A stretch of 50,330 bases of DNA from Bacillus sp. AFS006103 (GTDB lineage Bacteria > Bacillota > Bacilli > Bacillales > Cytobacillaceae): NCBI GenBank assembly GCA_002559145.1, contig NTXX01000034.1:1-50330 (forward strand), given 5' to 3'. How positions within the stretch are numbered: the first letter of the stretch is position 1; every line of letters starts with the position of its first letter. Below are positions 8,684 to 16,570 of this stretch, in pieces. The translations under genes were made by a program, and so were the position numbers. The notes below the pieces were generated by a model, which did not search any database, was not told the origin of the DNA, and saw only the letters and a list, made by a program, of their open reading frames with translations.

Positions 8684-10744
8684 CTAGTCTTTTACTCTTA
8701 AAAGCCGTAAGCCATTAAATGTAACAAGTAAGGTCACTCCCATATCAGCGAAAATGGCAATCCATAAGGTCAACCAGCCTGGAACCACTAGTAAAAGGGC
8801 TATAAGCTTCACAACTAAGGATAAGGTTATATTTTGCTTAATGATTTGCAGCGTTTTCCGACTTAGCTTGATCGTAAACGGCAGCTTTTTCAAATCATCG
8901 TTCATTAAGGCAATATCAGCGGTTTCTAGGGCTGTATCCGTTCCGGCACCGCCCATCGCGATTCCTACCGTTGCGGAAGCGAGCGCGGGTGCATCATTCA
9001 CTCCGTCACCAACCATTCCGACTCGGCCGAATTCCTTTTTTAGCTTTTTAATAAAAGCTAATTTATCCTCTGGCATCAGCTCTGCTTCAATGCTAGTCAC
9101 ACCCACATGTCGGCCAATCGTTTCGGCCGTAGCCTTGTTGTCGCCGGTCAACAAAATCGTGTGCTTGATTCCAAGTTGATGGAGCCGTTCGATGACGGTT
9201 CGGCTGCTTTCACGGACTTCATCAGCCACCGCAATCAGGGCCAAGATTTCCTTTGAGGTGCCCATGATCATAACTGTTTTCCCTTGATTTTGCAGAGAAG
9301 TAATTTGGTGCGCGATTTCAGCTGGAATATCTGTGAACAGCTTTGTATTCCCAACACGATACCCTGCACCATTCACTTTCCCGGTAATACCTTTCCCGGT
9401 AATCGAGGTAAATTCGTCAACCTGATAGTCCGTGCGGGCCGCTTTTTTTATGATCGCAGCGGCAAGGGGATGCTGTGATTTACTTTCCAATGATGCAACA
9501 AGATCGAGTAAATTCTCGTCGCTGCTAAAATTAATATAGTCCGTTACGACGGGAATTCCTTTTGTCAGGGTCCCCGTTTTATCAAAGGCAATCGCGTGGA
9601 GCATCCCGGCTTCTTCTAAAAAGTTCCCGCCTTTAATCAGCACACCGTTTCGGGCGGCATTTCCAATCGCAGTAACAATCGAAACAGGGGTGGAAATGAC
9701 AAGTGCACAGGGGCAGCCGACCACTAACACCGCAAGACCTTGGTAAATCCACTCTTGCCAGTTTGCCGAGAAAACAAGCGGCGGGATAATCGCCACCATA
9801 GCAGCCACCGCCATGATTACTGGCGTATAGTACCTCGCAAACCGATCCACAAACCGCTGCGATGGAGCCCTTTCTGCCTGTGCTTCTTCCACTAAATGAA
9901 TAATTTTTGCAATCGTTGTTTCATCAACAAGCTTAGTGACCTTTACTTTTAAAAATCCATCGGCATTTAAGGTGCCTGCGAAAACTTCGTCAGCGAGGAC
10001 TTTAGCAACAGGAACAGACTCACCGGTAATCGCGGCTTGATTGACGCTTGATGCCCCGTCAACAATGACACCATCCATGGCAATCATTTGCCCTGGCTTG
10101 ACGATCATAATGTCGCCAACCTCAATATCTTCCGCCTTCAAAGTGATTTCTTTTCCGTTCCTAAGAACCAGTGCCTCAGTTGGGGCGTGTTCCATCAGCG
10201 AACGAATCGATGCTCGTGCCTTATCCATTGAATAGGTTTCAAGGACCTCACTAATCGCGAATAAGAGAACAACCACCGCTCCCTCACTCCACTCACCAAT
10301 GATGGCCGCACCAATAATCGCAACGGTCATCAGTGTTTTCATATCAAATTCGAATCGGAGCAAGTTTTTCAAGCCTGTTTTAAAAAGAGGAAAGCCTCCA
10401 AGTAAAATCGCAGCGGCGAATAGTATGGTTTCTGAAAAAATATAGCCGGCGATAAGGAACAATAATGACAGCCCAAGCAGACCATATCGTTTCCAGAACG
10501 GTACTTCCGCTGTGACTGGCGGTTTTTCTTTTTCTGGAAATATCGTTAATTTATCGAAGGCACCCGCTTCATTTATATTTACTAAAGTTGTAGTTCCATA
10601 GACTGTGAGCTTTGCAGCCCCAAAATTTATATTTGCATCAACCACACCATCCAGGTGTTGGACGTTCTTTTCGAACTTTGCAGCACAGCTTGTTCAGGAA
10701 AGGCCTTGGACACGGTAAACTTGTTTTTCAACTGTCTCACTCAC
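8684..10744 (-). CDS. cadA: CadA-type heavy-metal P1B ATPase, interrupted by in-frame TGA at codon 17
   Basis: The gene encodes a Cd/Zn/Pb-exporting P1B ATPase: [27 protein letters not shown] and [10 protein letters not shown] are all present, with about eight membrane helices. Homology and a GGAGGAGGTGG site show that translation should begin at GTG 10744, overlapping the cadC stop by eight bases. Codon 17 of that frame is TGA (10694-10696), reading ...[21 protein letters not shown]..., precisely where the family has the first Cys of the CxxC motif of the N-terminal metal-binding domain; the frame is otherwise intact to the stop at 8684. The longest uninterrupted reading starts at GTG 10645, without a ribosome binding site, and lacks the metal-binding loop. 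Options: nonsense mutation, base-call error, or selenocysteine read-through (UxxC). Confidence 0.85.
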
Positions 10745-11108
10745 GACCTGCCACCTCCTCCTGGTGGGCAACCGCAATGTGGATTAACTGTTTCACATGG
10801 TCGTCGTCAAGGGAATAATAAACGAGCTTGCCCTCCTTGCGATACTTCGCGAGACCAAGGTTTTTGAGATGACGCAAATGATGAGAGGCAGTTGCTGTTG
10901 TCGCCCCAACAATATTGGCGACATCACAGACGCAAAGCTCATCTTCCAACGTTAGGGAATAAGCAATTTTTAAGCGAGTTTCATCGGACAACGCTTTAAA
11001 TAGTTTGGTTACTTCTGGGATATTGTTATCTTTTTGAAGCTGCTGTTGAACACGAGTGGTTTTCTCATTATCCACACAGGGAGTCTCGCAAACATCACGT
11101 TCTTTCAT
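10737..11108 (-). CDS. cadC: CadC/ArsR-SmtB family metal-responsive repressor
   Basis: This 123-residue winged-helix repressor matches CadC: an N-terminal Cys pair (ERDVCETPC), the alpha-3 metal site ELCVCD, the recognition helix TATASHHLRHLKNLG, and a C-terminal helix with DDDHVKQLIHIAVAHQEE resembling the alpha-5 site. Cd, Pb or Zn binding is expected to release it from DNA and derepress cadC-cadA. The ATG at 11108 follows AGAGGG by seven bases; an earlier TTG lacks a site. Its stop overlaps the cadA GTG, so the two are translationally coupled. Two matching operators flank the promoter upstream. Confidence 0.94.
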   Translation of the reverse strand: MKERDVCETPCVDNEKTTRVQQQLQKDNNIPEVTKLFKALSDETRLKIAYSLTLEDELCVCDVANIVGATTATASHHLRHLKNLGLAKYRKEGKLVYYSLDDDHVKQLIHIAVAHQEEVAGRE

Positions 11109-11125
11109 CCATGCACCCTCTTCAT

Positions 11126-11175
11126 TCAAATGTTCGTTTGATTATATAATATTCAAATGGTGGTTTGAGTGTCAA
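11126..11175 (-). promoter_or_regulatory. cadC-cadA promoter with twin operators
   Basis: On the minus strand TTGACA (11170-11175) is followed after 18 bases by TATTAT (11146-11151). Two near-identical 16-bp inverted repeats, TCAAATGTTCGTTTGA (11126-11141) and TCAAATGGTGGTTTGA (11153-11168), bracket the -10 with centres 27 bp apart. The TCAAA/TTTGA form fits ArsR/SmtB operators, and the location fits autorepression by the adjacent CadC. Confidence 0.85.
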
Positions 11176-11289
11176 TCATTTTTGGCTTTTTTGGAAGGGA
11201 AAATGATTATTGTCATACCTTTCCAACTGCTAAAAATTTTATAATCGAGATGTTTGATAAGATTGCAATTTAGAGAGGGACTACTCGTG

Positions 11290-12528
11290 ATGAAATCATT
11301 AATAGATTTGTATAAAAACGACCCAGAATCCGTATATCACACTTGGTTTTTACATAGTAATGATCGATTAAAAGCCTTCAGGACTATTCGTAAAGGTTTG
11401 CTAAAAGTAATTAAGGAAATAGAAGAGGAAACATTTGGAAATGATTTCAAAGGGTCAAGTCTCGAAATGGTAGTTACGGCCATTTCGGAGCAAAAGCAAG
11501 TATTTGAAGGTGCAGCTCATGCTTTTTACTGGAAACCTAAATTACGAATCCCAGATATCTATGAAAATACTCTTAATCAGAAAGCGTTTGGAAGATTCCT
11601 AAAAGCATGCCTGGAAACATCAAGTGCTGAGAAAGTTATAGAAGAGATTCAAAAATTAGACAAACTAAAAATTAAGGGAGTTGGGCCTGCGGTTGCGAAT
11701 ATCATCTATTTTTTACATCCAACCCTGTTTCCTCCATTTAATACAGCAATAGTTAACGGATATAATCTATTATTTAATGAAAAAATGAAACTAGGCTCAT
11801 GGGAAGCGTATCTTGATATGCGAGCAAAGCTCATACAAGAAAATGACACATATAAGGACCAGTTATCAAAAGATTTGGGTGCTCTCGCCGGTCTATTATT
11901 TGAAATCGGCAGCTATCAAATAATTATTGAAGAAAATGCTATGGATTTCTTAAAAATTGAAAAAGAAAAAGTAGAAAAGGCTAAAAACAGACGTAATAAG
12001 GATGTAAAGGAAGATGAAATGGAAGAAAATACTCATTCCGAAATGCAGTACCACCTTGCCCGCCTCGGGAAATCATTGGGATATAAAGTTTGGATAGCAC
12101 GGAATGATCATAAACGTGAATGGAATGGACAAAAATTAGGAGAGTATTCATTGAAGAATTTAAACATATTCAACTTTCCACCCTCTGTAGCCGATACCAT
12201 TGCTTTGATTGATGTACTATGGTTGGATCAAGAGGAAAAGGTGATTGCTGGGTTTGAAGTTGAAAAAAGCACCTCGATTTATTCGGGAATTCTTCGCTTA
12301 TCTGACTTGTCAATATCTGTTCAAGCAGATACCTGTCAATTTTATTTAGTGGCACCTGAAAAGCGGGAAAAGGAAATCAAAGCTCAATTGCTACGACCTT
12401 CCATTCGTTCACTTGATTCCCAATCTATTTCCTATCTGTTATTTCATGATTTGCGTTGTGACTGCGATGCCATGTGTAAATTCGGTAATGACGTCTCTAT
12501 CTTAAATAAATTATCAAAGACTGTATAA
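11290..12528 (+). CDS. putative HhH / PD-(D/E)XK two-domain nuclease
   Basis: I do not recognise this 412-residue protein as a named gene. Residues 126-141 (LKIKGVGPAVANIIYF) form a helix-hairpin-helix of the DNA-glycosylase/DNA-binding type within an alpha-helical N-terminal domain. A Lys/Glu-rich linker (220-250) follows. The C-terminal part carries IDVLWLD (D308) and GFEVEKS (E323, E325, K326), the spacing expected of a PD-(D/E)XK restriction-like nuclease core. A role in DNA repair or restriction is inferred. It stands alone on the plus strand, with A/T-rich codon use, no methylase nearby, between a cad operon and a copper region. ATG 11290 follows AGAGGG by ten bases; GTG 11287 is equally possible. 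Confidence 0.7.
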   Translation: MKSLIDLYKNDPESVYHTWFLHSNDRLKAFRTIRKGLLKVIKEIEEETFGNDFKGSSLEMVVTAISEQKQVFEGAAHAFYWKPKLRIPDIYENTLNQKAFGRFLKACLETSSAEKVIEEIQKLDKLKIKGVGPAVANIIYFLHPTLFPPFNTAIVNGYNLLFNEKMKLGSWEAYLDMRAKLIQENDTYKDQLSKDLGALAGLLFEIGSYQIIIEENAMDFLKIEKEKVEKAKNRRNKDVKEDEMEENTHSEMQYHLARLGKSLGYKVWIARNDHKREWNGQKLGEYSLKNLNIFNFPPSVADTIALIDVLWLDQEEKVIAGFEVEKSTSIYSGILRLSDLSISVQADTCQFYLVAPEKREKEIKAQLLRPSIRSLDSQSISYLLFHDLRCDCDAMCKFGNDVSILNKLSKTV

Positions 12529-12702
12529 TAAATGATGCTTTTTTGTCACCGTTTCTGCTAACTTTGTGCAAATATGTTTATTAACATAGAGGCATGGAAT
12601 TTTAAGAGATGATTAATGGCAATTTAAATCATTCTTACACAATTTATTTGTGAAATATCTCTGTAATTAACTTTCCAAAAAGAATATCCCTTTCTTAAAA
12701 TG

Positions 12703-12743
12703 AAAAAGGCTCTAACGATTCCCCCATGGTTAGAGCTTTTTTT
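12703..12743. terminator. bidirectional terminator
   Basis: GCTCTAAC (12709-12716) and GTTAGAGC (12729-12736) form a perfect eight-pair stem flanked by an A-run and a T-run, so it can stop the nuclease gene and the convergent DUF2933 gene. The other bases of 12529-12801 show nothing I recognise. Confidence 0.8.
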
Positions 12744-12801
12744 CATGTTATTATATATTTTGAAACTAAAGCCTTAACCCTTTCAGGTTACGGCTCAAGA
12801 A

Positions 12802-13008
12802 TTAGGACCCCTTTTTTATTACTTTTGCAAGTTCCTCCATTTCATTTTTAAGTTTGTTATTTTCCTCCTCAAGAAGTTTTAACTTTAAATCCGTGCTTGG
12901 GGATATATGTTGACCGTGTTGATGATTATGTCCTCCACCATGACCTCTCATACAGAAAATCATCATTAGTGGACAAAGTAATAGCAGCAAATACTGTAAC
13001 CATTCCAT
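12802..13008 (-). CDS. small DUF2933-like membrane protein
   Basis: A 68-residue protein with one N-terminal membrane helix (residues 4-20, EWLQYLLLLLCPLMMIFCM), a Gly/His segment (RGHGGGHNHQHGQH) and a C-terminal coiled coil (KLLEEENNKLKNEMEELAKV). The layout matches DUF2933 proteins, whose function is unknown but which often sit beside metal-resistance genes; the His-rich stretch may bind metal. ATG 13008 follows AAGGAG by eight bases. It is divergent from the response regulator at 13213. Confidence 0.75.
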   Translation of the reverse strand: MEWLQYLLLLLCPLMMIFCMRGHGGGHNHQHGQHISPSTDLKLKLLEEENNKLKNEMEELAKVIKKGS

Positions 13009-13212
13009 AAAAACCACTCCTTCTTTTCTTCTATCATACAAATTGAAAAAGGATTTTCTATGAAGAAATAGTGTGTTGAGAGCGTTTTTTTAAAGAAAAA
13101 TTTGGACTGAATATAACGGATTTAAATCCATTATAGCAATTCCTATTCTGCAAAGATTCTTCATATTTTTCATTTATTATTAATATAAAGACTTAGTAAA
13201 TGAGGGGAGAAA

Positions 13213-13908
13213 ATGGATACAATCTTACTTGTAGATGATGAAATTAGGATGCTTGACCTTTTGGCTCTTTATTTAGAACCATATGGCTTTAGATGCATTA
13301 AGGCAGAATCAGGCAAAGAAGCCTTAACTTTTTTAGAAAGTGAAAAAGTAGGAATAGTTATCCTTGATGTTATGATGCCAGAAATGGATGGTTTAATAAC
13401 CTGCCAAAAAATAAGAGAGTTTTCAGATGTCCCAATTATTATGCTAACTGCAAGGAGTGAAACGGTTGATGTGATTAAAGGATTAAAATACGGGGCAGAT
13501 GATTATGTGACTAAGCCTTTCCATGAAGCCGAATTATTAGCAAGAATTGAAGCCTTATTGAGAAGAACGAACAAATCAAAGGAAAATAATATTATTTTTA
13601 AGGGACTAACTTGGAATGAGGCATCCATGGAAATAAAATATCGAAACCATAACATTTCAGTAACACCGAAAGAGTTTATATTAATTGGGTTGTTTTTAAA
13701 AAATCCCCACAAAGTATTTTCACGTGATCATTTACTTTCTGTAATATGGGGAATAAACTCACATATTGATGATCGAACGATCGATTCACATATTAGAAAT
13801 TTGCGAGAAAAATTGCGACGTGTTGGATTTCCTGTCAAAAATCACCTTTTTACGGTATGGGGAGTTGGGTATAAGTGGGTAACTGAGGATGCCGAAACAA
13901 ACCCATAG
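13213..13908 (+). CDS. OmpR/PhoB family response regulator (orphan)
   Basis: The 231-residue protein has a receiver domain (LLVDDE, phospho-acceptor Asp in VILDVMMPEMDG near residue 53, conserved Lys in YVTKPF) and a winged-helix DNA-binding domain (about 130-225, ending VWGVGYKWV). It presumably activates or represses nearby genes after phosphorylation. No histidine kinase is adjacent in either direction; the nearest, at 23.7-25.1 kb, has its own regulator. ATG follows AGGGGAG. Target genes are unknown; divergent and convergent neighbours suggest metal stress. Confidence 0.88.
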   Translation: MDTILLVDDEIRMLDLLALYLEPYGFRCIKAESGKEALTFLESEKVGIVILDVMMPEMDGLITCQKIREFSDVPIIMLTARSETVDVIKGLKYGADDYVTKPFHEAELLARIEALLRRTNKSKENNIIFKGLTWNEASMEIKYRNHNISVTPKEFILIGLFLKNPHKVFSRDHLLSVIWGINSHIDDRTIDSHIRNLREKLRRVGFPVKNHLFTVWGVGYKWVTEDAETNP

Positions 13909-13964
13909 AGAACAAGAGTGATCCACAATTTGTGTTACTTTCTAAAGGAAAACAAAAAAGACAA

Positions 13965-13993
13965 GAAAAAAACCAGTGATCACTGGTTTTTTT
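13965..13993. terminator. bidirectional terminator
   Basis: ACCAGTGA/TCACTGGT (13972-13987) is a perfect palindromic stem flanked by an A-run and a T-run between two convergent genes. Confidence 0.88.
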
Positions 13994-13996
13994 CAT

Positions 13997-14926
13997 TTAC
14001 TTTAATTTACCTGTCGTAATAATCTGATCCCACTTCTGTCCGCCATCTTTCGTTTCAAAAAGTGAAGTACTAAAAGTAGAAACAGCTATTTGTTTTCCAT
14101 CCTTTTGATTTACGGAAATGGAGGAAGCAGCATCTTCACCTAAGTCCAAACCAATACTTGTCCACGATTCACCTTTATCCTGGCTGATCATAACCCCTGA
14201 AACCATATTATTGATCGAATATCCAATGATATCTTTACCATTCGGCATAAGTGTCATTGCAGTTATAAGACGGGTCTCGTCAAATACATTCCAATTTTCT
14301 CCGCCATCTTTCGAAATCATCACACCATTTTCAGTCCCAGCTAATAAGGTATCTTTATTTTCCGGAAGAACAAGTAACGAATAAACCTTCATTAGGTCAC
14401 CTGGTAAACCTTTTGGTTCTACCTTAGCCCACTTTTCTCCTCCATCTAAGCTTTTATAAATACCAGCACCGTATTGCCCAGTACCCATTTGATTAAGTCC
14501 ATAGATGATTTTGGGATCATGGTGGTAGGTAGTTAGTAAATGGAAATCAATCTTTCCAACATATTCAACCTCTTTCCAGCTCAACCCTTTATCCTTACTG
14601 ACTAATATGCCCATTGGATTAGGGTATTCTGAATCTTGCCCCGGGTGTCCGCTGGTCATCATTGTTCCATCCGATCTTAAATGAAAACCCATGAAATCAT
14701 CACTCGATTGCCCAACTTTACTCCAGGTTTTACCCACATTTTTTGTTGAGAAAAGTCCTTCATGAGTTGCAACATATGTTGTCCCGTCATTTGAAACGCC
14801 TACCCCGTGAATATCTTCAATTGTCTTCCCGCTTTTTACTGGTGCAATTTTTGAATCCTCTGTTGAACCACATGCGGAAAGAATTAAACTTAAGGATAGT
14901 ACTGATAATACCGCAATTTTCTTCAT
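13997..14926 (-). CDS. beta-propeller lipoprotein (F510_1955-type glycosylhydrolase-like)
   Basis: The 309-residue product begins with a lipoprotein signal (MKKIAVLSVLSLSLILSACG, lipobox LSAC) and continues as repeated Asp-box/BNR blades (SxDxGxxW patterns such as SKDKGLSWKEV, SLDGGEKWAKV, SKDGGENWNVF, SQDKGESWTSI, TKDGGQKWDQI). This resembles the F510_1955 family of sialidase-fold lipoproteins of Bacillaceae. Despite the family name, no substrate is known. It would be anchored on the outer face of the membrane. ATG 14926 has AGAGGTG six bases upstream; an earlier GTG overlaps that site. Confidence 0.82.
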   Translation of the reverse strand: MKKIAVLSVLSLSLILSACGSTEDSKIAPVKSGKTIEDIHGVGVSNDGTTYVATHEGLFSTKNVGKTWSKVGQSSDDFMGFHLRSDGTMMTSGHPGQDSEYPNPMGILVSKDKGLSWKEVEYVGKIDFHLLTTYHHDPKIIYGLNQMGTGQYGAGIYKSLDGGEKWAKVEPKGLPGDLMKVYSLLVLPENKDTLLAGTENGVMISKDGGENWNVFDETRLITAMTLMPNGKDIIGYSINNMVSGVMISQDKGESWTSIGLDLGEDAASSISVNQKDGKQIAVSTFSTSLFETKDGGQKWDQIITTGKLK

Positions 14927-15115
14927 AACTTTCACCTCTAATTATGTATTTTTACCATTACAAACAAAATTACCTTTTTTATAGGTCTAACTATAACAAA
15001 TAAGTATCCAGAAATTATGCAGTTTTATTATTGTAATGGATTCGTCAATTTTCTCACTTCTATAATGTTAATTAACTTTGCGACTACCAAATAGATGCAC
15101 AAACTCTTTTTACAT

Positions 15116-15148
15116 AAAAAAATCGTTCCTTTGTGGAAGCGATTTTTT
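15116..15148. terminator. hairpin terminator after the FeoB-associated-like gene
   Basis: AAAAAATCG and CGATTTTTT outer arms with TTCC/GGAA inner pairs give a stable stem with T-runs on both strands. It lies 15 bases past the small Cys-rich gene on the minus strand. Confidence 0.8.
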
Positions 15149-15162
15149 ACTTGTAGTTTAAA

Positions 15163-15306
15163 CTAGTGACACTGACAATTTTCTCCACTGCATGAGCAAT
15201 CAGTAGAGCATGATGGACATTTCCCTTGCTTTGATTTTTGTATATTTTTATATAGCATCCAACCCGCAAATGAAAAAATAACTATTCCTATGAACCAATT
15301 AATCAT
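15163..15306 (-). CDS. FeoB-associated Cys-rich membrane protein-like, 47 residues
   Basis: This short gene encodes one N-terminal membrane helix (WFIGIVIFSFAGWMLY) followed by a tail with six cysteines, CPSCSTDCSCSGENCQCH. The layout matches the FeoB-associated Cys-rich family found with ferrous iron transporters, but no feoA or feoB is in this window. Its ATG overlaps the stop of the upstream 56-residue gene (ATGATTAA), so the two are coupled. In this setting the Cys tail could chelate or sense a soft metal such as copper; that is inference. Confidence 0.78.
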   Translation of the reverse strand: MINWFIGIVIFSFAGWMLYKNIQKSKQGKCPSCSTDCSCSGENCQCH

Positions 15307-15469
15307 TGTCTTTCACATCATTTCCTGTAATTTTCAATTTATTAAGCTTCATTATTACTTTAAAATATTGAGGAATCTTTTTAAAAAGAGTTCTTTTAGC
15401 TTTTAATTTTGATTTCCTATCCATCTCTATTTGACGCAGAGTAAACTTCATCAAGTGTTCATGATTCAT
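15299..15469 (-). CDS. small basic hypothetical protein, 56 residues
   Basis: I do not recognise this protein. It starts MNHEHLMKFTLRQIE and is basic and helical (KSKLKAKRTLFKKI), with no signal or membrane segment. ATG 15469 has GGAGGAG just upstream, and the gene overlaps the next by eight bases, both of which support real translation. It probably acts with the small Cys-rich membrane protein encoded downstream. Confidence 0.6.
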   Translation of the reverse strand: MNHEHLMKFTLRQIEMDRKSKLKAKRTLFKKIPQYFKVIMKLNKLKITGNDVKDND

Positions 15470-15838
15470 ATGACTCCTCCTCAAAATGCACTAAATACGT
15501 TAAATGATCGTTAATATCTGTATTGAGTGTATAAAAGAATTATGCAGAAAGTAACCAGATTTTGTAACAGTTTTTAGAATTATGACGAGATAGGTAGAAT
15601 GGTTCGCTATATAAAAAGCTTACAATACAACAAACAAGAGCATCGAATTCGATGCTCTTAACTTATTATTTCTTTAACGTTTTAAAGGAGTAACCTACTC
15701 CTTTTTAGATGGAAATTGTAGCCACCTTCTAGCAAGTAGCACTTGAACTACCTATTAGGAATTATGATATATACCACAGCCTTTTTCCTAATTATCTCTT
15801 AACCTTGAGAAATGAACATGTTTATGATTAAAATTCAC
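15470..15838. other. gene-free stretch with two perfect hairpins
   Basis: No coding region is supported here. Bases 15636-15659 are a perfect 24-bp palindrome centred on GAATTC, and 15684-15704 form a nine-pair stem (AAAGGAGTA/TACTCCTTT) followed by T's on the plus strand. They lie between the cupredoxin gene end and the promoter region of the 56-residue gene; the second may be a terminator, and the palindrome could be a terminator or binding site. Confidence 0.55.
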
Positions 15839-16570
15839 TTACTTTACGGTTATCGTTCCTTTGTACATACCCATCCCACAAGCGTATTCATAGGTTCCTG
15901 GTTTTAGATCTTTTATATTAATATAATTATCCGATCCTTCTTTTAGTTTGGCACTAATTCCTAACCCTTCTGAGCGAATCGTCTGTAAACAACTAGACCC
16001 TTTTTCAGGTTTAAAATTGATCGTTGCAGTTTTTCCTGCTTCAACCACTATATTGTTACTTGCGGGTGTGAATGCTAATAAAACGACTAACATGATCGGG
16101 TTGGCTATTAATGGCTTTCTAAATTGAGATGTCTCTGTATTCTTTTCCTTTGATTCTTCATCGATTAAACGAAGTAAAAACATGATAACTAAAACAAATA
16201 TAATATCAATAAAGTAAATCATAAAATCCACCGACGCTGGTTGTAACATAACTCCTAGCATCGAACCCATCATTCCTCCCATGATTCCTGCTGTCAGTCC
16301 ATCTAAAGCAGCCATGAGAGAAACTGATCTGCCTGTTAAATAACCTACAATCATTCCTAATATTACTGAAGCTATTGTTGGAATCGTTATATCCTTATTT
16401 TCGATGAAAGTTCCCAAAATAGCTCCTAATGAAATACTCAACATCATGGAGTTTGTCATAGCAATCATCATACCCGTCATACAGGTGAGCTTGTGTCTTC
16501 TTTGATACGTGAAATAAGCCACATAACTTGTTAAGAGAACAATTAAGGCAAGGCTTGTATAAATTATCAT
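15839..16570 (-). CDS. membrane protein with C-terminal cupredoxin domain
   Basis: The 243-residue product has about five to six membrane helices in its first 160 residues, unusually rich in Met (MTGMMIAMTNSMM, GIMGGMMGSMLGVM). After a final helix comes an exported cupredoxin-like domain (about 180-243) with a candidate Cys near SSCLQT and the loop YACGMGMYKG, where Cys and Met could be copper ligands. It may accept, store or pass copper at the outer membrane face. Its ATG overlaps the stop of the DeoR/NosL-like regulator gene by four bases, so the regulator and this protein are one unit. Confidence 0.8.
   Translation of the reverse strand: MIIYTSLALIVLLTSYVAYFTYQRRHKLTCMTGMMIAMTNSMMLSISLGAILGTFIENKDITIPTIASVILGMIVGYLTGRSVSLMAALDGLTAGIMGGMMGSMLGVMLQPASVDFMIYFIDIIFVLVIMFLLRLIDEESKEKNTETSQFRKPLIANPIMLVVLLAFTPASNNIVVEAGKTATINFKPEKGSSCLQTIRSEGLGISAKLKEGSDNYINIKDLKPGTYEYACGMGMYKGTITVK

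Noticed and set aside
10643..10645. GTG 10645 as the real cadA start
   Set aside because: No ribosome binding site precedes it, and homology continues upstream in frame through the TGA to the GTG at 10744, which has a strong, coupled site.
10640..10666. CC-A-ACACC/GGTGT-GG hairpin downstream of the TGA as a SECIS
   Set aside because: Its loop is over 40 bases from the TGA, beyond the usual range for bacterial SECIS elements; the smaller hairpin closer in is the only (weak) candidate.
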